A stretch of DNA of 64,000 nt, taken from assembly GCF_007991275.1 (NCBI RefSeq), contig NZ_BJYA01000001.1:62001-126000 (forward strand), in the 5' to 3' direction. The notes beneath the pieces are model-generated. The model ran no database searches. It was given only the letters and a program-made list of their open reading frames with translations, and was not told the DNA's origin. This stretch comes from Alkalibacillus haloalkaliphilus. Its GTDB lineage: Bacteria; Bacillota; Bacilli; Bacillales; Alkalibacillaceae. Shown piece by piece: positions 58,687 through 64,000 of this stretch (position 1 is its first letter; every line of letters starts with the position of its first letter). The translations under genes and the position numbers were made by a program.

Positions 58687-59553
58687 TTAGTTTTGGTCTT
58701 CTGGATTAGCTCTTTCGTTTTCATCTACGTAACCATTCTCGGAACCAACATCAATACCATGCCACTGAGTTGCTTCTAGGTAGAAGTTCACATCAATGCT
58801 ATTACCTTGGTACTTGTTTTGCTTGTAGTAACCATCGTCATTACGCTCATCATCATCTACAAACTTAATTGAAATTTGAACTTCACTTGTATCTCCTCTA
58901 TCAGCTGGTAAACCATCCCACTCAACATCTTCTCCAGTCTTTGGATCAGAAGCAGTTCTGTTAGGTGCTAAATTCAGTTTCTTACCTTCAAACTCATCCC
59001 AATCTGAATCAACAAGGAAGTCCTTTAAAATGTCATATTCTTGTATCTTTTCAAAATTGCTCTCATACAAGTCTTTTAACGTAAAGTTATCGTCTTCTTG
59101 TATCGGGTAAAATAACCTTTCATCTGTAATTTTACCGTCTTCCCAATCTTCACCTAAATCTTCATCAACTCTTAAAACTTCAATCTGGAACTGATCTAAG
59201 AACCCTTTATAATCAGCATCTGCTTGCATTGCTGCTATATCCCCATCAGCCAATTCTTCTTTATCGAAATTCTTTGCTTCCATATGTAGAAGCACTTCCT
59301 TAATTGCTAAAGACCCCAAGTTTTCTAACTCAAAAGTCCTTGTCATAGTGTCACCAGGCTTTAGGTTTTGAAGAGAAAATAACTTACCATCATCATCTAG
59401 CCCGTCAACAACACCTAAATCCAAAGTTCCACTAGCAAAACTATTGTTTACAGTCTCGATGTCGTTAAATGCTGCATAAGTTCCTCCACCAATTAATGAG
59501 AGGCCCATAACACCGGTTAGAACCCCTACTCCGACTTTCTTTTTAAAATTCAA
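58687..59553 (-). CDS. tasA-1: TasA/CalY-family fibre protein, first paralogue
   Basis: First of three TasA-type subunits after sipW, matching the position of tasA in B. subtilis. Started at the TTG 59553, five bases after AAGGAGGAG, it has 288 residues: MNFKKKVGVGVLTGVMG, signal cleavage near TYAAFND, LQNLKPGDTMTRTF (about 52-65), and the conserved C-terminal ATQWHGIDVGSENGYVDEN. It is expected to be cleaved by SipW and polymerise outside the cell. It is the copy least affected by internal terminators, so probably the major subunit (inference). Confidence 0.9.
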   Translation of the reverse strand: MNFKKKVGVGVLTGVMGLSLIGGGTYAAFNDIETVNNSFASGTLDLGVVDGLDDDGKLFSLQNLKPGDTMTRTFELENLGSLAIKEVLLHMEAKNFDKEELADGDIAAMQADADYKGFLDQFQIEVLRVDEDLGEDWEDGKITDERLFYPIQEDDNFTLKDLYESNFEKIQEYDILKDFLVDSDWDEFEGKKLNLAPNRTASDPKTGEDVEWDGLPADRGDTSEVQISIKFVDDDERNDDGYYKQNKYQGNSIDVNFYLEATQWHGIDVGSENGYVDENERANPEDQN

Positions 59554-59636
59554 ACTAACTCCTCCTTCTCCTCCCCAACAAGAGAGATTGTAATAATTTA
59601 TATTCCACCGTGATCGCTGCACGATAAAATCAATTT

Positions 59637-60212
59637 CTACAAAGCTACCTCTTCAGTACTAGATTCTTCTTTCAAGTTTCGTTGTTCTTTCAAAGCTTTA
59701 TAAATTGTTTTTCCTGAACTTACAACCAACAGAATTCCTGGGATGATCATTAATAAAGCAATCCCTAATGAAGAATTCGCAAAGTCCATTACGTATCCTA
59801 AAAATGGGATGTTGATTGATGAGTGTACGCCATGTATATTCTCAGGTAATAACAAACTAGAATCTGCAGCTTCATTGTTATCACCTTTAGTTCGATACAT
59901 GACTTGGTTGTTATTCTCGACTACATCAATAACTCTATGTGTAACAAATACTCCAGGCTCGGATTGGAACATAACTACATCGCCTTCTGACAATGCTTCA
60001 GGATTGATATTAGTATCAATTCCTATTACAGAACCAGTGCTTATTTCAGGTTCCATCGACCCTGAGTAAACGACATTCAATTCTTGGCCTAATATCTTGG
60101 GGGCACCATCTGATGTTACATTTGTAAAAACAAGACCTAGTGTAATGAAAAACAATGCAATTAAAACAATATTTACTGACCGACTAATCCATTTCATTGT
60201 CTTCACTTTCAT
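59637..60212 (-). CDS. sipW: Signal peptidase I, SipW (ER-type)
   Basis: Removes the signal peptides of TapA and TasA. Started at the ATG 60212 (MKVKTMKW) it has 191 residues; the reading overlaps the end of tapA by 29 bases. Membrane spans are at about 8-30 and 145-170. The catalytic Ser52 (SGSMEPEIS), His92 (VFVTHRVID), which replaces the lysine of bacterial-type enzymes, and Asp111 (TKGDNNEA) mark the ER-type class. Order tapA-sipW-tasA is that of B. subtilis. Confidence 0.93.
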   Translation of the reverse strand: MKVKTMKWISRSVNIVLIALFFITLGLVFTNVTSDGAPKILGQELNVVYSGSMEPEISTGSVIGIDTNINPEALSEGDVVMFQSEPGVFVTHRVIDVVENNNQVMYRTKGDNNEAADSSLLLPENIHGVHSSINIPFLGYVMDFANSSLGIALLMIIPGILLVVSSGKTIYKALKEQRNLKEESSTEEVAL

Positions 60213-61278
60213 CAAGCTCACCCGTTTCTTCTTCATTTTCTTTAGCATCTTGATCTTCTTTTTCTTCACCTGAATCGTCTTTTACGCCCTTATCTTCATC
60301 ATGATCTTTCTCTTCTTTAATCTCTTTATCAGATTCCGCTGTTTCTTCACTATCTTGAACTTCTTCATCATCATAACTTTCCTTGGAATCACTTTGTTTA
60401 TCGCTTTCATCTTCTTCACTTTCAGAACTATCATCTACTTGGTCATCATTCTCTCTGCCTTTCTCTTCAACTTCTTGTGTTTCTTCTTCGCCCTCTGACT
60501 TAGTTGAAGATTCACTCTTGTTACCTTCTTGTTCTACATTCTCTACTTTTGAATCATCGGTCATTAAAAAGTCATCTTCTTCAAAATCAATGTTCTCTCT
60601 AATGCATTTTCTGTTTTCATCATCGTGTCCGTGACCTGGTCTATGGTAACCTCGGAACTCAAAATCACCTATTTCAGCCTGCAAAAGCTGCTTTTGTTCT
60701 GTTGTTAAATCATTGAAATCGTATTCAAGATTAGTAGTTTCACCAGAGTTTATTGCAGGTATCTCACCTTCATGGATTAATACTTGCATGTGTTGTGGAT
60801 GCTGACCTTCGTCTTCACCCTCCTCATTTTTACATTGACCAGTTTCTCGTGGTTTTACGTTCTCTTCACCAAACTGTTCATAGAATTCTGTAATTATATT
60901 TTCATTATTGTTACCGTTGCCTTGATTGATTTTTAAGATATAATAAATCTCATACTCTGACGTTCCTTCCATGTCATCACCAGTGTTCTTAACTGTTGAA
61001 AAAATATAACCCTCTTCTGCGTCAACACCTGATGGATCAACGAACGTTAGGGAACTTTTATCCCATTCATCATCTTCACTATCGTCATCATCTTCATAAT
61101 CCCACTCACCAGCTTGAAAATTCACATTCTCTCTCTCAAGGTCATTAAACGCGGCTTGTGTTCCACCGGCAGTCATTGCAATGATGAGGAATAAGATGTA
61201 GATTGCAATAAGTGGTTTCATGTACAACGTTCTCATAAGCTCTCGCTTTCTTCTTTGCGTTAACCTAGACTTTCTCAA
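60184..61278 (-). CDS. tapA: TapA-like fibre assembly/anchor protein with long acidic tail
   Basis: TapA helps TasA polymerise and attach. 364 residues from the TTG at 61278, seven bases after AAGGAGGG. A basic 15-residue n-region and hydrophobic signal end near GGTQAAFND, like TasA. The folded part (about 47-235) has two cysteines (GQCKNEE and NRKCIREN), as in B. subtilis TapA. The last 130 residues are a repetitive Glu/Asp/Ser/Lys tail, longer than in B. subtilis. Overlaps sipW. Confidence 0.85.
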   Translation of the reverse strand: MRKSRLTQRRKRELMRTLYMKPLIAIYILFLIIAMTAGGTQAAFNDLERENVNFQAGEWDYEDDDDSEDDEWDKSSLTFVDPSGVDAEEGYIFSTVKNTGDDMEGTSEYEIYYILKINQGNGNNNENIITEFYEQFGEENVKPRETGQCKNEEGEDEGQHPQHMQVLIHEGEIPAINSGETTNLEYDFNDLTTEQKQLLQAEIGDFEFRGYHRPGHGHDDENRKCIRENIDFEEDDFLMTDDSKVENVEQEGNKSESSTKSEGEEETQEVEEKGRENDDQVDDSSESEEDESDKQSDSKESYDDEEVQDSEETAESDKEIKEEKDHDEDKGVKDDSGEEKEDQDAKENEEETGELDESEDNEMD

Positions 61279-61366
61279 TCAGAATCCCTCCTTAGGGAGT
61301 TGGCACTCAAATAATATATATAGAACGACTCGGTATTTTATGTTCGTTATTGAGAATACATTTCAA

Positions 61367-61394
61367 ATTATAGACTTGTTTCCTAATTTTGCAA
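61367..61394 (-). promoter_or_regulatory. tapA operon promoter
   Basis: TTGCAA (61389-61394), 16-base spacer and TATAAT (61367-61372) on the minus strand, about 90 bases before the tapA start codon. Confidence 0.65.
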
Positions 61395-61423
61395 AACTTC
61401 AAATTTGACTAAATATTCTTAAT

Positions 61424-61451
61424 AAAGAACAAATAAGTTGCTCAGTTCTTT
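61424..61451. promoter_or_regulatory. Paired SinR-like operator
   Basis: AAAGAAC (61424-61430) and GTTCTTT (61445-61451) are an exact inverted pair 14 bases apart, located 30 to 57 bases upstream of the tapA -35 box. The B. subtilis SinR site is GTTCTYT. With the sinR gene at the other end of the cluster, this is the likely control point. Confidence 0.65.
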
Positions 61452-61546
61452 AAAATGCACATTTATCTTACTTTTTCTTGATTTTATTCTATTTAACGAA
61501 CAACAATGCAAAAAATAATAAATTCTTTCTCTTTTACGGACTAAAA

Positions 61547-61590
61547 AAGACCTAGTGAGGAAAGTTTTTTCACTTTCCCCACTAGGCCTT
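61547..61590 (-). terminator. Terminator after the SE1832-like gene
   Basis: AAGACCTAGTGAGGAAAG (61547-61564) pairs with CTTTCCCCACTAGGCCTT (61573-61590) except two positions and is followed by TTTTTTAG on the minus strand. Confidence 0.85.
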
Positions 61591-61605
61591 TAGTACAAGC
61601 TATGG

Positions 61606-61785
61606 TTAATCAGCTCGATTCTTTTGCTGTCTTAACGAAGCTAGTTCGTCCTCGATACGGTTTAACGATTTCTCTAACATCGCCACGTTACCACCGTTTG
61701 CTTCTAATTTATCTAGATCACCTTGAATTCGAATGTAATCCATCTTTAATTGATCAATTTGTGCTTGGATTTCTTCTTTTGTCAT
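61606..61785 (-). CDS. Small SE1832-like coiled-coil protein
   Basis: 59 residues from the ATG at 61785 (GGAG eight bases upstream): MTKEEIQAQIDQLKMDYIRIQ then GDLDKLEANGGNVAMLEKSL. Mostly helical with heptad-like spacing and a conserved GGNV turn. It resembles the small SE1832 family of Firmicutes (recalled). The function is unknown. A longer GTG start overlaps the ribosome site. Own terminator, so monocistronic. Confidence 0.75.
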   Translation of the reverse strand: MTKEEIQAQIDQLKMDYIRIQGDLDKLEANGGNVAMLEKSLNRIEDELASLRQQKNRAD

Positions 61786-61961
61786 TTGAATCACTCCATT
61801 TAAAAGATCAACTTCATTGTAAACCTTTTAAGAGTTTTCTTGCAATTCATGAGGATTTTTGTCACAAAAATATAATAACTAACCCTCACCCTTTATCTAC
61901 ATGAAGCAGTTACTTATACTTAAACACATTTAACTAATTTCAAGTTTTTCTTAAATAGCCG

Positions 61962-61990
61962 TTGTAATTTTCTGAAAAGAAGTATATAAT
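61962..61990 (+). promoter_or_regulatory. Promoter of the bmr leader
   Basis: TTGTAA (61962-61967), 17-base spacer and TATAAT (61985-61990), 35 bases before the first leader ORF. Confidence 0.7.
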
Positions 61991-62025
61991 TTGAAAGGAA
62001 ATTAAAGGAAAAGGAGGTCACGAAA

Positions 62026-62109
62026 ATGTTGAACTATAACAACACATTAACTAATACAATTTTATACTTTCCATTTGTCGTGACCTTGCCGAAGTCTGCC
62101 TTTAATTAA
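62026..62109 (+). CDS. Leader peptide of the BmrC exporter operon (27 residues)
   Basis: ATG with AAGGAGG six bases upstream begins MLNYNNTLTNTILYFPFVV and ends TLPKSAFN. Its ribosome site and start (GGTCACG...) are complementary to its own codons around 62077-62085 (CGTGACC), so translation can be self-masked. It is followed 25 bases later by a terminator hairpin. The arrangement corresponds to the bmrB leader of B. subtilis bmrCD, where a stalled ribosome prevents termination, but the peptide itself is half that length and is not claimed to be homologous. Confidence 0.7.
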   Translation: MLNYNNTLTNTILYFPFVVTLPKSAFN

Positions 62110-62134
62110 TTGTTACATTAATTGAGTGATCGCA

Positions 62135-62170
62135 AAGTCGCGCATGTTATACATGTTGCGGCTTTTTTAT
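62135..62170 (+). terminator. Leader terminator/attenuator
   Basis: AAGTCGCGCATGT (62135-62147) pairs with ACATGTTGCGGCTT (62151-62164), with one G-T pair and a one-base offset, and ends in TTTTTTATTTTTT. It lies between the leader peptide and the exporter gene and must be bypassed. Confidence 0.82.
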
Positions 62171-62178
62171 TTTTTATG

Positions 62179-62217
62179 ATAAGCACACTTAGGCTTTTAA
62201 GGGCTAAGTGTGCTTAT
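62179..62217 (+). promoter_or_regulatory. Second leader hairpin
   Basis: ATAAGCACACTTAG (62179-62192) and CTAAGTGTGCTTAT (62204-62217) pair perfectly with an 11-base loop. The T run after it is weak (ATTGTTGTTT), so it may be a regulatory stem or a second weak terminator. Confidence 0.7.
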
Positions 62218-62240
62218 TGTTGTTTAAGGAGGTGATAAGC

Positions 62241-62348
62241 ATGATACAAGTTTCGGTTGGTTGTTTGACTAATGTGAAAGGAGTGATGAAGATGGTTCAG
62301 CTAATACTTCAACGATCAAATAAATGTTACCGGATTGACGGTGGTTAG
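62241..62348 (+). CDS. Second short leader ORF (35 residues)
   Basis: ATG with AAGGAGG eight bases upstream; the product begins MIQVSVGCLTNVKGVMKM and ends RSNKCYRIDGG. It lies right after hairpin 2 and ends 29 bases before the exporter start. Two internal in-frame ATG codons follow purine-rich ribosome-like sites. It may be a second leader peptide or a small conserved protein. No homology is claimed. Confidence 0.5.
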   Translation: MIQVSVGCLTNVKGVMKMVQLILQRSNKCYRIDGG

Positions 62349-62377
62349 CTAAAGAGAGAGGAAATGAGGTGTAATAT

Positions 62378-64000
62378 ATGATATCTGTATTTAGAAAATT
62401 ATCTTGGTATTTTAAGGAACAATGGATTCGCTACACTTTGGCGGTAACCGCACTTATTATTGTAAACATTCTTGGTGTTATTCCACCAATGTTACTCGGT
62501 GAGGTCATTGATCTTATTCAATACAATCAAGTAACTGCTGAAAGGTTTTATGAATTATTAGCGATATTTATCGGCCTAACAATCGTTATTTATATCGTTT
62601 CATTTTTTTGGGACTATACGCTGTTTGGTCGTGCATTTTTACTTGAGAAAAAGATGCGTTCAAAGTTAATGAATCACTTTATGCGAATGACGCCTACTTT
62701 TTTCGGGCATTATCGAACAGGCGACTTAATGGCTAGAAGTACGAATGATTTACGAGCAATCATGTTGACAGCGGGTTTTGGGATTTTAACTTTAGTCGAT
62801 GCGACGATTTTTATGTTTTTAATTGTAATGGTTATGGCGATTATGATTAATTGGCATTTAACGTTGGCGGCTTTAATACCGTTACCAATCATGGCTTTAT
62901 TAATGCAAAAGTATGGTCGAGCGATTCATGAGCGTTTTACAAAAGCTCAATCTGCTTTTAGTGATTTGAATAACGACTCGCTTGAATCGATTCAAGGGGT
63001 TAGAGTTATTCGTGCTTTTGTACAGGAGAAGCGAGATGAAGAGCAATTTAATGCTCAAACAGAAGAAGTGTTTCAGAAAAATATTGAAGTGGCTAAAATG
63101 GACGCTTTATTTGAACCGACGATTAAAGTTTTAGTCGGGATGGCTTATACGATTGGGTTAGGTTATGGTTCGTATTTAGTCATGCAAGGTGTCATTACGA
63201 TTGGGCAATTAGTTACTTTTAACGTTTATTTAGGGATGCTCATTTGGCCGATGTTTGCGGTTGGTGAGCTCATTAACGTCATGCAAAGAGGAAATGCATC
63301 ACTTGATCGTACAGGTGAAGTGCTTTCACATGAACCAGACGTTCAAGATCCTAATGACGAAGTAAGTATACCCACACCTAAGAAAATTGAATTTAACCAA
63401 GTTAGCTTTAAGTATCCTCAAGCTGAATCGTATCAGTTAAACGGAATCATTTTAAATATTAAACAAGGTGAAACGATTGGTGTTGTCGGAAAAACTGGTG
63501 CTGGAAAAACGACTTTAATTAGACAATTATTAAGAGAATACCCACCTGCAGAGCATGGTGTTGTAACCATTAATGATGTCCCGATTGATCAAATTCCATT
63601 ATCTATGACACGAGGGTGGATTGGTTACGTGCCACAAGATCATACTTTGTTTTCTAAAACGGTTCGTCAAAATATTTTGTTCGGGGATGCCAATGCATCG
63701 GACGAAGAAATATTTCGGATTTTAGAGTTAGCTTCTTTACGTGAAGATATTGAACATTTACCAGACGGATTAAATACGATTGTTGGTGAAAGTGGAGTTA
63801 CGTTATCAGGAGGGCAAAAACAACGTGTCTCCTTAGCAAGAGCACTCATTAAAGACCCTGAATGTCTAATTCTAGATGACTCACTATCAGCCGTCGACGG
63901 TCAAACTGAGACGAAAATTATTCAACATTTAAAAGAAGAGCGTTCTCATAAGACGACGATTATTGTTGCTCACCGTCTATCGGCTGTTAAACATGCTGAT
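62378..64000 (+). CDS. bmrC: ABC multidrug exporter half-transporter, BmrC (YheI)-like, C-terminus off window
   Basis: Type IV ABC exporter: six-span membrane domain (residues about 1-310) then the nucleotide-binding domain. 541 codons are visible. NBD motifs are GVVGKTGAGKTT (about 367-378), signature LSGGQKQRVSLARA, Walker B CLILDDSLSAVD, H-loop VAHRLSAV. The catalytic glutamate after Walker B is aspartate (DDS), as in the non-canonical subunit of heterodimeric exporters, so a BmrD-like partner should follow outside the window. ATG at 62378 with GAGGTG. Leader control as described. Confidence 0.85.
   Translation, partial: MISVFRKLSWYFKEQWIRYTLAVTALIIVNILGVIPPMLLGEVIDLIQYNQVTAERFYELLAIFIGLTIVIYIVSFFWDYTLFGRAFLLEKKMRSKLMNHFMRMTPTFFGHYRTGDLMARSTNDLRAIMLTAGFGILTLVDATIFMFLIVMVMAIMINWHLTLAALIPLPIMALLMQKYGRAIHERFTKAQSAFSDLNNDSLESIQGVRVIRAFVQEKRDEEQFNAQTEEVFQKNIEVAKMDALFEPTIKVLVGMAYTIGLGYGSYLVMQGVITIGQLVTFNVYLGMLIWPMFAVGELINVMQRGNASLDRTGEVLSHEPDVQDPNDEVSIPTPKKIEFNQVSFKYPQAESYQLNGIILNIKQGETIGVVGKTGAGKTTLIRQLLREYPPAEHGVVTINDVPIDQIPLSMTRGWIGYVPQDHTLFSKTVRQNILFGDANASDEEIFRILELASLREDIEHLPDGLNTIVGESGVTLSGGQKQRVSLARALIKDPECLILDDSLSAVDGQTETKIIQHLKEERSHKTTIIVAHRLSAVKHAD

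Noticed and set aside
60301..60634. Plus-strand ORFs opposite the acidic tail of tapA
   Set aside because: They are antisense shadows of the low-complexity Glu/Asp/Ser codons.

Overview
This window looks like a chromosomal segment of a low-GC, probably halophilic or haloalkaliphilic, spore-forming Bacillaceae (of the Halobacillus/Alkalibacillus kind). The inference rests on the gene order prmC-prfA-tdk-rpmE-rho-glpX-murA-tal-spo0F-pyrG-rpoE, on SinR/TapA/SipW/TasA, on ywiB-argS, pbpG, ywhD and ywdI/ywdK relatives, on acidic proteins, and on Na+-coupled or C4-type transporters (NSS, TRAP, CPA1 antiporter). No rRNA, tRNA, prophage or CRISPR array was seen. Most genes lie on the minus strand.

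Region 1 (1-12.2 kb) is the housekeeping cluster. It has a type B (zinc-free) L31 and a Spo0F-like regulator. pyrG carries a promoter starting with GGG followed at once by an attenuator, the arrangement used for CTP-sensed reiterative transcription in Bacillus. The fba gene normally present here is absent. The prfA-tdk gap holds a decayed ISL3-family insertion sequence and two copies of a palindromic repeat.

Region 2 (12.7-30.8 kb) is acyl-CoA metabolism. One operon holds thiolase, 3-hydroxyacyl-CoA dehydrogenase, two acyl-CoA dehydrogenases, MeaB, a TetR regulator and the fused B12 mutase IcmF. A peptide ABC transporter operon follows, then FadF with a FadR-type palindrome inside its promoter.

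Region 3 (30.8-54.8 kb) is mixed: cardiolipin synthase, argS, a class A penicillin-binding protein, small Bacillaceae proteins, several transporters, an XRE-TPR regulator paired with an M29 aminopeptidase, a TerC protein, a TRAP operon, a CPA1 antiporter, and lipoate synthesis genes lipM-lipA.

Region 4 (55-61.3 kb) is the most distinctive. SinR faces an operon of tapA, sipW, three tasA paralogues, an LPXTG protein and a class D sortase. It reads as a biofilm fibre system with its own cell-wall anchoring module. Internal terminators could set subunit ratios, and a SinR-like operator lies upstream.

Region 5 (61.6-64 kb) has a small SE1832-like protein and then a BmrC-type ABC exporter (cut by the window end). 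The exporter is preceded by a leader with two short ORFs and two hairpins, resembling ribosome-mediated attenuation of B. subtilis bmrBCD.

Two repeat types cross the regions: a long hairpin element (at least four copies) whose arms change in a compensatory way, and two arrays of short degenerate GGCGCTC/ATCAGCGCTC units.
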